Shown in pieces: positions 42,860 through 52,544 of a stretch of DNA of 64,000 nucleotides (positions are counted from its first letter, which is position 1; the number at the start of each line of letters is the position of its first letter). Below the pieces are notes generated by a model that was not told where the DNA came from, searched no databases, and saw only the letters and a list, made by a program, of their open reading frames with translations. The position numbers and the translations under genes were made by a program. Location of the stretch: positions 251,961 through 315,960 of the forward strand of contig NZ_PXZL01000004.1 of the NCBI RefSeq assembly GCF_003013405.1, written 5' to 3'. Source of the stretch: Brevibacillus formosus. Lineage in GTDB: Bacteria > Bacillota > Bacilli > Brevibacillales > Brevibacillaceae.

Positions 42860-44506
42860 ATGCTTTACTTTATACCACCTCATCCCCCGCTCGGTTCCCT
42901 TCATTTTCAGTTGTGTAAGGCAGAGCGGACGGCTAGTCCTTCAGCCACTCCCTTCCATACCCTGCTCTTCTTCACAAAAGGTTATGGCAGCCTCCATGTT
43001 CACAATCAAAAGATTTCACTTTTGGCAGGAAAGTGTTTTTTGCTTTCACCGTCTACTCCTTTTACTATCGAATCCCTGTACGACAGCGCGATTGATTGCT
43101 TCCAAATCTCGTTTACCGTCATCCAGTTCGATACAGATAATAAGCCCTCCCCGTACCCATATGCACTGCTTGATGGCCGTATCGAGCTGTCCGCTCACCC
43201 CCCTGCCCAGCTCTTTCGCTTATGTGACGCGGTGCTCTTGGGCAGTTCCCCTTCCTCCGAAATGCACAGCTTTTGGCAGCAATTGCGGTTCCAGCAGTTG
43301 CTCGGATTTTTGCTGGAGCAAAATTTATCTCCTGACCTTATCCCTAGCAATAGCAAAGAGGTCGAGAACAGCATTCGTTATATCCAGCAAAATTATCAAG
43401 AGAACATGACGGTCAAGCAGTTGGCACAACTGGCCAATGTGCCCGCGTGGCAGTACACACTGCTCTTTCGCCAGCTGACGGGTAAAAAGCCTTTGGAGTA
43501 TTTGACAGCGCTGCGTATTCATCATGCGAAAAAGCTCCTGAAAAGCTCGAACGATTCATTGCGGGACATCGCCTCGCAGGTCGGCTTCTCAGACGAGTAT
43601 TATTTCAACCGTCGCTTTCGAAAGACGACCGGTTACACGCCGAGGGAATATTCCAGGCTGACTCAACGCATGGAGCTCGTGCAGGACTGGACAGGGCATG
43701 AGGTAGAGATCCCCCTTCAGCCACAACGCATTATTTATATTGGCGAGACGTTTAATGATTTGCTCGCGCTCCATGTGGAAAATATCATCGGCGGAAATTT
43801 TACCTGGATGGAACGAACAATCTATCGAGACAGAGTAAGACACGTGCAGGATATCGCCTTTCCCGTTGACTATGATCATTTGACGACAATGAAGCCAGAT
43901 CTGATCATTTTCGCGAACGCAGAAGAAGATAATTACAAGCAGATGAGCCGGATTGCCCCAACGCTCACATTTAATTCATTTGCTTCGCTGGAGGAACGAT
44001 TGCATACACTCGGAGATTGGCTGGGGAAAAAGAACGAGGCGCGGGAATGGCTCAGGAAATACAACACGAATGCTACGACTATGTGGAATCAGCTCCGCTC
44101 CGAGCTTGTGCCGGGTGAGACTGCCTCCGTCTTTATCCATGAGCATGGAGGTCGTCTGTTCGTAATGGGCACTTCAGGACTTTCATCTGCCCTCTACCAT
44201 CCAAATGGTTTTTCTCCTGTGGATAAAATGCAAGAAGTACTGCAAGCAGGCTACGGTTTTATCGAAATTCAAGAGGAGGACATCCACCTGTACGCAGGTG
44301 ATCGGATCTTTATGCTGCTGTCTGAAGACCCCGAATCGCGTCAAGCTACTGCCGCACTACTGCAAAGTGAGAGGTGGCACAGTCTGCCTGCCGTTCAAAA
44401 CGGCTATGTCTATTTTGTAGAAGCGCAAAAATGGAATTGCGGCGCTGCCCTTACCAGAGAAAGATTGCTGCATATGCTGCCACTATTGCTGAGCCATTCT
44501 TCCTGA
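42860..44506 (+). CDS. Btr-like AraC regulator fused to a siderophore-binding domain
   Basis: 548 residues from MLYFIPPHPPLG; the ATG follows AAGGAGG. Residues of about 10-110 are an AraC cupin-like arm, 165-265 the two helix-turn-helix motifs (MTVKQLAQLANVPAWQYTLL, LRDIASQVGFSDEYYFNRRF) and 285-545 a TroA/FecB-like binding domain without signal peptide. This is the arrangement of Btr of Bacillus subtilis, which activates siderophore uptake when it binds the Fe-loaded or free siderophore in the cytoplasm. Here it probably activates the adjacent lipoprotein and the FecCD genes. It is itself preceded by a Fur box. Confidence 0.9.
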   Translation: MLYFIPPHPPLGSLHFQLCKAERTASPSATPFHTLLFFTKGYGSLHVHNQKISLLAGKCFLLSPSTPFTIESLYDSAIDCFQISFTVIQFDTDNKPSPYPYALLDGRIELSAHPPAQLFRLCDAVLLGSSPSSEMHSFWQQLRFQQLLGFLLEQNLSPDLIPSNSKEVENSIRYIQQNYQENMTVKQLAQLANVPAWQYTLLFRQLTGKKPLEYLTALRIHHAKKLLKSSNDSLRDIASQVGFSDEYYFNRRFRKTTGYTPREYSRLTQRMELVQDWTGHEVEIPLQPQRIIYIGETFNDLLALHVENIIGGNFTWMERTIYRDRVRHVQDIAFPVDYDHLTTMKPDLIIFANAEEDNYKQMSRIAPTLTFNSFASLEERLHTLGDWLGKKNEAREWLRKYNTNATTMWNQLRSELVPGETASVFIHEHGGRLFVMGTSGLSSALYHPNGFSPVDKMQEVLQAGYGFIEIQEEDIHLYAGDRIFMLLSEDPESRQATAALLQSERWHSLPAVQNGYVYFVEAQKWNCGAALTRERLLHMLPLLLSHSS

Positions 44507-44512
44507 AGCAAA

Positions 44513-44549
44513 CAGGCCAGCTTCCCTGTCGTGGGGAATCGCTGGCCTG
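44513..44549. terminator. Strong hairpin between convergent Btr-like and DeoR genes
   Basis: Arms CAGGCCAGC and GCTGGCCTG with an inner TTCCC/GGGAA pairing form a long stem. On the minus strand TTTGCTTC follows, so it may serve both directions. Confidence 0.65.
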
Positions 44550-44562
44550 CTTACTCTTACTC

Positions 44563-45351
44563 CTACTCCTCTGCTACCATCCATGCTACATTTTTTGCTT
44601 GGAGTCCTTTATTCCATTCTGCTGGTGCTGGCGTATCGCTTATGATGATATCGACCTCTCCCAAGTCTGTTATCTTGCACAATGTGCTGACCCCGATCTT
44701 GGAGTGGTCCGCTAGCACAATGCTTTCATTGGCATTTTCGATAAAACAACGGGCGAGTTCCGTTCGATCCGGCTCATAGCAAGTCAAGCCTTTATGGAGC
44801 AAGATGCCGTCAGCCGCGATAAACGCCTTGTCCACATAAAATTGTTTCATCATTTTCTCTGCATAGGTCCCGCTTACCCGATGATGCTTGGCGCTCACCT
44901 TTCCACCTAGGAAGTAGATGTCTGCCGCAAGCATTCCATTGTTTTGGTACTCGATTAATCGATTCAGCGCCGTGATCGAGCTAGTGAGGATCGTCAAATC
45001 TTTTTTCGTCACGAGAAAGCTGATCATTTTCAAAGGCGTTGTCCCTTCATCGATGACAATGGTATCGCTGTCTTGCACCAAGTCTGCTGCCAACCGTCCA
45101 ATCCGTTTCTTTTCTTCCGCTCGCAAGACTTCACGGGTAATATGAGAGGGCTCGGAGCGCTCCACTGTCAGCTTTACTGCGCCGCCATAAACGCGCTTCA
45201 GCTTTTTCTCCGCTTCCAGCTCCTCCAAGTACCTGCGGATCGACTCAGACGAGACTTGCAGCTTTTCGACCAGCTCATTGGTCCGCACCTTGCCATTGGA
45301 ATTGATCAACTGCAAAATGATTTGCTTACGCTCTTCCCCGAACAAAGACAC
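44563..45351 (-). CDS. DeoR/GlpR-family transcriptional regulator of the phosphonate operon
   Basis: 262 residues from a GTG at 45351 with GGGGGA before it. The N-terminal winged helix (NSNGKVRTNELVEKLQVSSE, then RRYLEELEAEKKLKRVYGGA) is typical DeoR. The C-terminal DeoR sensor domain carries IVIDEGTTPLKM and ADGILLHKGLT, the phosphosugar-isomerase-like ligand pocket. As the last gene of the 2-aminoethylphosphonate operon it may regulate that operon, probably as a repressor released by a phosphorylated intermediate. The ligand is not known from sequence. Confidence 0.88.
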   Translation of the reverse strand: MSLFGEERKQIILQLINSNGKVRTNELVEKLQVSSESIRRYLEELEAEKKLKRVYGGAVKLTVERSEPSHITREVLRAEEKKRIGRLAADLVQDSDTIVIDEGTTPLKMISFLVTKKDLTILTSSITALNRLIEYQNNGMLAADIYFLGGKVSAKHHRVSGTYAEKMMKQFYVDKAFIAADGILLHKGLTCYEPDRTELARCFIENANESIVLADHSKIGVSTLCKITDLGEVDIIISDTPAPAEWNKGLQAKNVAWMVAEE

Positions 45352-45376
45352 GCCGAATGTCCCCCTATATCGTACT

Positions 45377-46540
45377 TTACGTCAATTCGATCTTCTCTCC
45401 ATGGATGTAAATCTGACGTTTTGCCAGCTCGTGAAAAATCACGGCCGGATCAAATGCCTCTTCTGGTGTTATGACGCCAATAGCTTTTACGTTTCCTTTT
45501 GCGATCTGCTCAGTCGCAATCGCCAGCGGGATTCCTACGTTGCGGGTATAGGCGCGCAGCCCGGCCCAGTCAGCAACAGAGCCGTCAGATGCCGGATGTG
45601 TATGGTACAGGATGTGTCCTACTTTGCGGCCGTCCTTGGTACCTGTTACCTCGACATGAAGCGAATACCCGTATAAATCCGTCTCTTTTCCCTCCCTAGA
45701 ATTGTAGAGGTATTGGGAGATACAATCAAGGATTCCCACCTTTGTTTCCCCTACCGTGATCGGATCGTTCCGCAAAAAGCCATAATCATAGAGGGCTTTG
45801 ACCAGCTCCATGTTTTGCTTCGGCCATGTTCCCCGCACCTCGATCAGCTTTACCCCTTTTGGAGACAAAGCCTGTGCCAGCGTCTTCGTTTCTGCATGAG
45901 GAATGATGTACTGAATTGTTTTTCCGTACGGCTCGGGAAGCTTTATTTCGCGTGGGCGAGCAAATGGCGGAACTTGAATGAACGAGCCATTTTCATAGAC
46001 GACACGCCCTGGCAAGTCTGGATCATACTCATAGGTCGTCGTCTCTGTGATCGATTTGGAAAAGGCAATCGGGCGAAAGGAGCCGTGGCTGACGCGGACT
46101 TCGTCGACTTCATCGAGCTGGTTCGCTGCATGCATCGCCATCATTTGGGTCAATCCAGGCGTCATGCCAAAGCCTGGCAGACAGGTCTTCCCATGGTCGC
46201 GGAAGATCGCATCTGATGCATTTTCTTCTCCAAAACCGTTCAAATTGATGCCATGGCAGCCAGCCTCCGCAATCGCAGCAGTAGACAGGCCGTTCAGTGT
46301 GATCGTGGTTCCGTCCATAACGATGTCATAACCGCGCATTTTTTGGACCGTATCCGCATGATCGCGTACATTTACCGGAATAAAATCTACGCGTGGATCG
46401 TTCAGCCACTCGACTACCTTGCGACCTTCTTCTTCATTAAAATCACCGATCGTGATCTGCTCAAAATCCGAATGCATCACGAGATCAAGCACAGCTTCCC
46501 GACAAATATTTCCCGCTCCACCCAAGCAAAACACTTTCAT
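45377..46540 (-). CDS. Saccharopine dehydrogenase-like oxidoreductase
   Basis: 387 residues; the ATG at 46540 follows AGGAGG (an adjacent GTG at 46543 is less likely). A Rossmann fold opens the protein (MKVFCLGGAGNICREAVLD, then ITIGDFNEEEGRKVVEWL), and GCHGINLNGFGEEN and CLPGFGMTPGLTQMMAMHAA follow as in the saccharopine dehydrogenase/LYS9-like family. It lies between phnW and the regulator, 16 and 25 bases away. Such an enzyme is not part of the known PhnW-PhnX route; it could act on the amino acid or aldehyde made by phosphonate breakdown, e.g. reductive coupling of an amine with a keto acid. That role is speculation. Confidence 0.8.
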   Translation of the reverse strand: MKVFCLGGAGNICREAVLDLVMHSDFEQITIGDFNEEEGRKVVEWLNDPRVDFIPVNVRDHADTVQKMRGYDIVMDGTTITLNGLSTAAIAEAGCHGINLNGFGEENASDAIFRDHGKTCLPGFGMTPGLTQMMAMHAANQLDEVDEVRVSHGSFRPIAFSKSITETTTYEYDPDLPGRVVYENGSFIQVPPFARPREIKLPEPYGKTIQYIIPHAETKTLAQALSPKGVKLIEVRGTWPKQNMELVKALYDYGFLRNDPITVGETKVGILDCISQYLYNSREGKETDLYGYSLHVEVTGTKDGRKVGHILYHTHPASDGSVADWAGLRAYTRNVGIPLAIATEQIAKGNVKAIGVITPEEAFDPAVIFHELAKRQIYIHGEKIELT

Positions 46541-46559
46541 CACGATAGCCTCCTGTTAT

Positions 46560-47678
46560 TTACTCCAGCCAGAAACGATTGTTTTCTATTGCAGCGATTA
46601 ATCTCTCGATATCCTCTGGGTAAACCTCTCCGATATTGCCAATTCGGAATGTGTCCGCTTGCGAGATTTTGCCCGGATAGATGACGAAGCCTGCTTGCTT
46701 TAGCCGCTCATACAGCTGTGCGAAGGTGAATGCCTCGCTTTCGGGATAGTAAAAGGAGGTGATGAAGGGCGATTGCGATTCTTTTGGCAACAGGATACGA
46801 AAACCGATACGCTCCATGCCTTCAGCGAGTAGCTGCTGATTGCGCTGGTAACGCTCGTAACGTTTTTCCACTCCGCCCTCTGCCTCAAGCTCTATCAGTG
46901 CTTGATAAAAGGCTCGCACGACATGAGTCGGAGAAGTATAGCGCCACTTTCCATTTTGCTCCTCCATCGTCTTCCACTGGCTGTATAAATCGAGGGACAA
47001 CGTACGGGCAAGCCCTTTGCATTTGATGAGCGCAGACGTTTTGGCGATGACAAAGCCGAAGCCAGGCACTCCTTGGATGCATTTGTTCGCACTGGAGATT
47101 AGGAAGTCGATCGAGAGCTCTGCTGCATCCATTGGAATGCCACCGAAGCTGCTCATTGCATCTACGATATAGACTTTTCCGTATTTCTTGGCGACTTCTC
47201 CGATTTCTTTGATGGGATTGAGCATGCCCGTAGTCGTTTCTGAATGCACAACAGCCACATGCGTAATGGTTGCATCCGCCGCTAGTCTCTGCTCCAATAC
47301 CTCTGCATTGGCTTTTGTCACTTCGCCAAAATCAATGACCTCCGTTGCAATTCCATAAACTTGTGCCATTTCCACGATCCGATCCCCGTATGCGCCATTC
47401 GTCAGGATGAGCAGCTTGCCGTCTGCGGGAATCGCACTGCTCACCACCGCTTCCACACAAAAGGTCCCGCTGCCTTGTATCAAAACGCTCGTATAATCCT
47501 CTACCTGCGATGTTGCCAATCGGACGAGCTTTTGGCGGATTGCCTGTACCAGTTCATTGTAATCACGATCCCACGTGCACCAGTCCCGCAGCATTGCCTC
47601 GCGGACGGTTGAGGAAGTGGTCAATGGTCCGGGTGTGAGCAACAAGTACGGATTATCGGTTGGTCTTGTCTGATTCAT
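46560..47678 (-). CDS. phnW: 2-aminoethylphosphonate-pyruvate transaminase
   Basis: 372 residues, the usual length. It begins [20 protein letters not shown] and contains [27 protein letters not shown] and [18 protein letters not shown], where the lysine in ANK binds pyridoxal phosphate. PhnW moves the amino group of 2-aminoethylphosphonate to pyruvate, giving phosphonoacetaldehyde and alanine. The next enzyme, PhnX, is encoded directly upstream with a four-base overlap, so both are made together. Strong ribosome site AAGGAGAG. Confidence 0.95.
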   Translation of the reverse strand: MNQTRPTDNPYLLLTPGPLTTSSTVREAMLRDWCTWDRDYNELVQAIRQKLVRLATSQVEDYTSVLIQGSGTFCVEAVVSSAIPADGKLLILTNGAYGDRIVEMAQVYGIATEVIDFGEVTKANAEVLEQRLAADATITHVAVVHSETTTGMLNPIKEIGEVAKKYGKVYIVDAMSSFGGIPMDAAELSIDFLISSANKCIQGVPGFGFVIAKTSALIKCKGLARTLSLDLYSQWKTMEEQNGKWRYTSPTHVVRAFYQALIELEAEGGVEKRYERYQRNQQLLAEGMERIGFRILLPKESQSPFITSFYYPESEAFTFAQLYERLKQAGFVIYPGKISQADTFRIGNIGEVYPEDIERLIAAIENNRFWLE

Positions 47679-48469
47679 GGTCTCTCTCCTTCTGCATGAC
47701 GCATCTCGATCTTTTTCAGCACCTCATCCAAGCATCCGATCTCCTCGATCACGTAGTGCGCACCCGCCGCCATCAGTCGCTCCGTTGCGATAGCCAGCCT
47801 TTTATCCAGCTCTTCCTGTGACATGCTCGTCACTTCCTCCAAGGACAGACCGAGCTCGCTTCCACCCTTCAGAACACCAACCGTCCACATCCCGGCGTTT
47901 CTGCCTTCTCTCATATCGCTCGTCGTATCACCGACCTTGACCATCTCGTTCATTGGATATACGTCCAGCAGGATCGCATTTTGATAGCACATCCATGGAT
48001 ATGGGCGTCCAGCAGGCACTTCACTCGGGGTGACCAGTGCGTCCGGCTCGTAGCCCTGTTGTTTAGCCGATGCTGCTACAACATTCATCATTTCCCTTGT
48101 GTAGCCTGTGGTCGAGCCGATTTTGATTCCTTGCTCACGCAGTCGTCCTACCAATTCAATTGCTCCTGGAACAGGAGTGGCGTACTCGTGCAGCGTCGCC
48201 ATCAGCATTGGTTCGAAGTCGGCGTACAATTCGTCCACATCCGCTTCGTTCGGAAGTCGACCGTAACGCTCTTGCCATAGCGCTGCTACCCGCTCCATTT
48301 TGCAAAGGGCCTGGATATGATCGCGCTTAAGCATTCCCATCGGTTCACGAGCTTCTGCTGCTGTCAGCTCGATCCCCCGTTTTTTGAACACCTGTAAAAA
48401 GACAGCTAAAGGAGCGAAACATCCGTAATCTACCATCGTTCCTGCCCAATCAAATACTACTGCTTTCAT
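47675..48469 (-). CDS. phnX: Phosphonoacetaldehyde hydrolase (phosphonatase)
   Basis: 264 residues of the HAD superfamily. The nucleophile aspartate lies in [14 protein letters not shown], and [12 protein letters not shown] provides the Schiff-base lysine region typical of phosphonatase. Later motifs [11 protein letters not shown] and [17 protein letters not shown] are HAD motifs II and IV. It splits the C-P bond of phosphonoacetaldehyde to acetaldehyde and phosphate. It sits between the permease gene and phnW within the operon. Confidence 0.95.
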   Translation of the reverse strand: MKAVVFDWAGTMVDYGCFAPLAVFLQVFKKRGIELTAAEAREPMGMLKRDHIQALCKMERVAALWQERYGRLPNEADVDELYADFEPMLMATLHEYATPVPGAIELVGRLREQGIKIGSTTGYTREMMNVVAASAKQQGYEPDALVTPSEVPAGRPYPWMCYQNAILLDVYPMNEMVKVGDTTSDMREGRNAGMWTVGVLKGGSELGLSLEEVTSMSQEELDKRLAIATERLMAAGAHYVIEEIGCLDEVLKKIEMRHAEGERP

Positions 48470-48472
48470 GCT

Positions 48473-50182
48473 TTATGCCACCTGACCTTTCTCTTGGTAG
48501 GACCCTGTTGTCCGCTTGCGAAGTTTGGATGCGATCCATTCTGCGCCAGCACGTGCGATGATGTTGAGGAAGACGATCAATACCGACATCGCTGCTGCCG
48601 GAGCCACATCCCCTGCGTCATCCATGTTGACGATAGAGACAGATGCCAACTTGAAATCCGCTGCGTACAGAAAAACAACCGCCGAGATCGTCACCATCGA
48701 GTTGATGAAAAAGTACACCGCCATCTCGACAATCGCCGGCATACAGACGGGAATCGTGACGCGCCACAATAGCTTTGTCTGCGAGACCCCCATGGACTCT
48801 GCCGCTTGCTCGAACTCGGGATCGAGCTTTTTCAGCGCACTCGTTGCTGTAATAAAGCCGACTGCGAAAAAATGAATGACGTTCGCCAAAATCAAAATCC
48901 AGATCGTTCCGTACATGCCGTGAAATGGATTCGACGGATTATTGAAGAAGAAAATGTAGGCTAGTCCAATGACCATCCCCGGCAATGCCAGCGGTAGAAT
49001 CGACAGGAAGTATCCCGCTTGGCGAAGCCCCTTCCACACTTGGGACTTTTCAATGGTGTAGGCCGTAATAAATGTGACAGCCGTCCCGATCACTGCCGTC
49101 AGCAAGGCAACGAGAATACTGTTCCACAGTGGCTCGATCCCTTCACCGGCTACGTTGGAAAAGTCGTAATGATCCAAGCCGAGAGTCAGATTGTACGGCC
49201 ATACTTTGATGAAAGAAGCCAGTACCACCGCAGCCATGAGGAGCAGCAAAAATCCACTGACGCTCACACAAAGAATGTAGTAAAACAAGTCGCGCAAACG
49301 ATTTTCCTTGATTCGATACGGTTTGGACTTCGCTGTTACAGCCGCGTGCTGCTTTCGCTCAACAATCCGGTCCACGACAAACGCCACCAGAGCGGGAATG
49401 ATCAACAGCAGCCCAACCGTTGCTCCCATCGTCATATTTTGCTGACCGATGACTTGCTTGTAGACGTCTGTCGCCAGTACGGAAAACTGTCCGCCGACAA
49501 CCTTTGGTGCTCCGAAGTCAGTAAACGAGAGAGTAAAACAGACAAAGCAGGCGCTGACGATACCGTATTTCACACTGGGAATCGTCACTACAAAAAACTT
49601 GCGCCAATGATTCGCCCCGAGCGTATCCGCCGCTTCGTACAATTGATAGTCGGCAAACGCAAGGGAAACAGCGAGAATCAAATACGCTTGCGGGAAAACA
49701 TAGACGATCTCCGCCAAAATAATCCCCACTGGGCCGTACAGATCGATGTCCCATTGAAACGGAAGCAACCCGAAGATCCCTGTCGTCACCAGCCCTTGAT
49801 TCCCAAAAAGGTAGGTCAGGGCGATTCCGTGCATCATCGTGGGCGCAAACAGCGGCAGCAGCGCGATCGCCCGAAAGACTCGTTTTCCGCGAATCCCGCT
49901 GCGCGTCAAGGCATACGCGAACAGAAAAGCGAGCGTGACTGCAATCAGCGTCGTCATCGCGGAAATATACAAGGTGTTATTCAGCGACCCTGCCAGTGCT
50001 GGGGTGGAAAAATACGTAACGAAATTGTCCAGGCCGATGAACTGACCGTTCTTGTTATAGAATGCTTTGGAAAACAGCTGGCCAAGCGGCAACAGAACAC
50101 TCGCTGACAATCCAAGAACGACAAGGCCGATGAGCCACTTTTGTATGGCTTTTCCATCGAAGATCGATGTCATTTCCTTCAT
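48473..50182 (-). CDS. Fused ABC permease for 2-aminoethylphosphonate
   Basis: About 569 residues from MKEMTSIFDGKA, whose ATG has AGGAG eight bases ahead; a GTG at 50191 that overlaps the previous stop is an alternative. The protein has two homologous halves, each with about six membrane helices and an EAA-type loop: one near LYEAADTLGANHWRKFFVVT and the other near FEQAAESMGVSQTKLLWRVT. This is the double-permease form of the iron/spermidine/2-AEP importer family (as in PhnU plus PhnV joined). Partners are the ATPase and binding protein encoded upstream. Substrate is inferred from phnW and phnX. Confidence 0.9.
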   Translation of the reverse strand: MKEMTSIFDGKAIQKWLIGLVVLGLSASVLLPLGQLFSKAFYNKNGQFIGLDNFVTYFSTPALAGSLNNTLYISAMTTLIAVTLAFLFAYALTRSGIRGKRVFRAIALLPLFAPTMMHGIALTYLFGNQGLVTTGIFGLLPFQWDIDLYGPVGIILAEIVYVFPQAYLILAVSLAFADYQLYEAADTLGANHWRKFFVVTIPSVKYGIVSACFVCFTLSFTDFGAPKVVGGQFSVLATDVYKQVIGQQNMTMGATVGLLLIIPALVAFVVDRIVERKQHAAVTAKSKPYRIKENRLRDLFYYILCVSVSGFLLLLMAAVVLASFIKVWPYNLTLGLDHYDFSNVAGEGIEPLWNSILVALLTAVIGTAVTFITAYTIEKSQVWKGLRQAGYFLSILPLALPGMVIGLAYIFFFNNPSNPFHGMYGTIWILILANVIHFFAVGFITATSALKKLDPEFEQAAESMGVSQTKLLWRVTIPVCMPAIVEMAVYFFINSMVTISAVVFLYAADFKLASVSIVNMDDAGDVAPAAAMSVLIVFLNIIARAGAEWIASKLRKRTTGSYQEKGQVA

Positions 50183-50187
50183 GCTGC

Positions 50188-51237
50188 TCACTCCTGTTCC
50201 TCTATGGTTGGCGCATGCTCAAATGTCAGCAAGTTCTCCAGCGGAAACTCCAGCCACACCTTTTTTCCTCGGGCAATTCCAAGCCTTTGTGCCTCGGCCG
50301 CTATCAAATCGATTGTCAGAAGCTCATTTTTTATCTGACCTTCCTCTTGCCACTCCAGAAAGATTCGGTAAAAAGCACCGCGAAATTCGATTTCGGAAAT
50401 AGTCGCAGGTATCGCGCATTCGGATTCTTGCTGCAAAAGCCGCACATGCTCCGGTCTGATCGCAAGTAAGCGATTCGGATCAGATTGGGCATTCTCGAAG
50501 CGACTGTACTCAAAAAAGTTGATCGCTCCGATAAAGTCAGCAACAAACGGATTAGCTGGTTTGTTATAGATCTCCTCGGGTGTTCCTACCTGAACGACCT
50601 CGCCGTGATCCATTACAACGATCTTGTCTGCCATGGTCAATGCCTCATCCTGGTCATGGGTGACCATCACTGTAGTCATGCCATACTGCTCATGCAAACG
50701 CCGAATCTCCCGGCGCAGCTTTTGTCTTACCTTTGCATCCAATGCGGATAATGGTTCATCTAAAAGCAAGACATCCGGCGATAGTGCAATCGCTCGCGCC
50801 AAGGCAATTCGCTGCTGTTGACCGCCTGAGAGCTGGCTAGGATATTTGGCGGCGGCATGAGACAAATCAACCATGTCTAGCGCCTCTTCTACTTTGGCTG
50901 CGATCTCTTTTTTCCCCAGCTTCTTTTCTTGCAGGCCAAAGGCAATGTTTTCGGCAGCCGTCAAATTAGGGAACAATGCGTATGACTGGAACATCATCGC
51001 AATGTTTCGTTTAGCGGGAGGCAGAGAAGTAATCTCCCTGTCTCCCAGGATCATTTTGCCTGTCGTCGGCTGTTCCAATCCAGCCAGCATTCTCAGTAAT
51101 GTCGTTTTACCGCAGCCACTGGGACCGAGCAGACAAACAAATTCATTCTTGTCAATTTCGATGGAAATGTGCTCCAATGCGGCAAACAAACCAAAGCGTT
51201 TACTGACCCCTTGAATGGATAGATAGGATTGTGTCAT
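50188..51237 (-). CDS. ABC transporter ATP-binding protein for 2-aminoethylphosphonate
   Basis: 349 residues. Complete ABC signatures: Walker A LLGPSGCGKTTLLR, Q-loop MMFQSYALFPN, signature SGGQQQRIALARA, Walker B VLLLDEPLSALDAK and the switch histidine in VMVTHDQDEAL. The C-terminal 110 residues form a TOBE-like regulatory domain (LAIRPEHVRL). It energises the fused permease. The gene follows the binding-protein gene by 17 bases and overlaps the permease start. Confidence 0.93.
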   Translation of the reverse strand: MTQSYLSIQGVSKRFGLFAALEHISIEIDKNEFVCLLGPSGCGKTTLLRMLAGLEQPTTGKMILGDREITSLPPAKRNIAMMFQSYALFPNLTAAENIAFGLQEKKLGKKEIAAKVEEALDMVDLSHAAAKYPSQLSGGQQQRIALARAIALSPDVLLLDEPLSALDAKVRQKLRREIRRLHEQYGMTTVMVTHDQDEALTMADKIVVMDHGEVVQVGTPEEIYNKPANPFVADFIGAINFFEYSRFENAQSDPNRLLAIRPEHVRLLQQESECAIPATISEIEFRGAFYRIFLEWQEEGQIKNELLTIDLIAAEAQRLGIARGKKVWLEFPLENLLTFEHAPTIEEQE

Positions 51238-51254
51238 GCTGTTCTCCTCGCTGC

Positions 51255-52331
51255 TTACTTGGGTTCACTCTTGGTCGCGTATCGTTTTTCCCACTCTGCC
51301 AAGACGTTGTCACGATTTTGTGCGGCTTGATTCAGGTCGAGCTTGATCAATTGCTTGATCGGATCTACTGCGTAGCCTTCCGGGAGTGTCGCGCCTTCTT
51401 GCTTCACACTGACGATGGCGAAGTTCTGGTTATAGGCTTTCATGACCTCATCCGAGATGGCCCAGTCCAAGAACAGCTTGGATTCTGGCTTGATCTCGCT
51501 CTTTTTGATCAAAGCATTCGCCTCTACATCCCAACCCGAGCCTTCTGTTGGGAAGACGACTTCAACGGGTGCGCCTTTTTTCTTCTCGGTAATCGAACGG
51601 TAGCCAAAGGAAATGCCGATTGGATATTCGCCCGATGCGGCCATTTTCGCTGGCTTCGAGCCGGAATGCGTGTAGATCGCCATATTTTCATGCAGCTTGT
51701 CGAGGTACGCCCAGCCTTCTTTCTCCCCTTTCAGTTGCATGATTCCGTTGATGGTGAGAAGCCCAGTTCCTGACGACGCCGGATTTGGCATCACGATCAG
51801 CCCTTTGTACTCCGGCTTGATCAGATCTTCATAAGAGCGCGGGATGGGCAAATTGCGTTTTTTCAGCTCCTTGGTATTGACCGCGATTGCAGTCTCCCAT
51901 GCATCGATTCCTACCCAGCTTGCAGGTTCCTTGGAATCCTTAAACTCCGGGGATACCTTCTCGATGCCTTTGGGCGAATAGCCTTCGAGCATGCCTTGCT
52001 GTTCGAGTACAAGCAGGCTTGTCGCTGCCGTTCCCCATACGACGTCTGCTTGTGGATTGTCTTTTTCCGCCAGCAGCTTTGCTGTGATGATCCCTGTAGA
52101 ATCGCGGACGATATTGACCTTTACATCTGGATATTTCGCTTTGAAGGATTCCAAATACGTTTTGATCTGGTCATCCTCCAGCGCTGTATAAACTGTAATC
52201 TCTCCGGAGGCGTTTGTACTTTCCTTTGTGGAAGTTTGTGTGTTTGGTTGTGACCCTGGTGCTTGTCCACATCCTGCTAAAAACGCGATTGATAGAACGG
52301 AAGCAAGTAAAGGATAATGCCATTTCTTCAT
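51255..52331 (-). CDS. Substrate-binding lipoprotein for 2-aminoethylphosphonate
   Basis: 358 residues from [20 protein letters not shown]; the ATG follows AGGAGAGG and the lipobox LAGC gives a lipid-anchored receptor. The fold is a type 2 periplasmic-binding protein of the iron/2-AEP group ([60 protein letters not shown]). It is the first gene of the phosphonate operon and should capture 2-aminoethylphosphonate outside the membrane. The 150 bases upstream are AT-rich; I found no convincing promoter pair or Pho box by eye. Confidence 0.9.
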   Translation of the reverse strand: MKKWHYPLLASVLSIAFLAGCGQAPGSQPNTQTSTKESTNASGEITVYTALEDDQIKTYLESFKAKYPDVKVNIVRDSTGIITAKLLAEKDNPQADVVWGTAATSLLVLEQQGMLEGYSPKGIEKVSPEFKDSKEPASWVGIDAWETAIAVNTKELKKRNLPIPRSYEDLIKPEYKGLIVMPNPASSGTGLLTINGIMQLKGEKEGWAYLDKLHENMAIYTHSGSKPAKMAASGEYPIGISFGYRSITEKKKGAPVEVVFPTEGSGWDVEANALIKKSEIKPESKLFLDWAISDEVMKAYNQNFAIVSVKQEGATLPEGYAVDPIKQLIKLDLNQAAQNRDNVLAEWEKRYATKSEPK

Positions 52332-52479
52332 GAGAACCTCTCCTCTTTGCGGAATGTTCATTTCTTGGTTCCTACGACACCAATCTTACTGGGAAAATAT
52401 TAAGCCGATATGAACGCAACGTAAATTGATTGTTTTTATGTGTTTTTAGTTGTGATTTGTTGGCTTCATAAACAAAAAT

Positions 52480-52524
52480 AGACTGAGTCATCCATTCTAG
52501 TAGCAAATGAGATGAACTCAGTCT
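52480..52524 (-). terminator. Terminator of the racemase gene
   Basis: Arms AGACTGAGT and ACTCAGTCT, with further inner pairing, then ATTTTTG on the minus strand. Located 20 bases after the stop at 52545; the T-rich flank on the plus side could make it bidirectional. Confidence 0.8.
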
Positions 52525-52544
52525 TTTATTTTTTGGGCTTTGAT

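Noticed and set aside
52332-52479. Promoter for the phosphonate operon (TTTACG and TAATAT, 17-base spacing)
   Set aside because: Each box matches the consensus at only four positions; too weak to call by eye.
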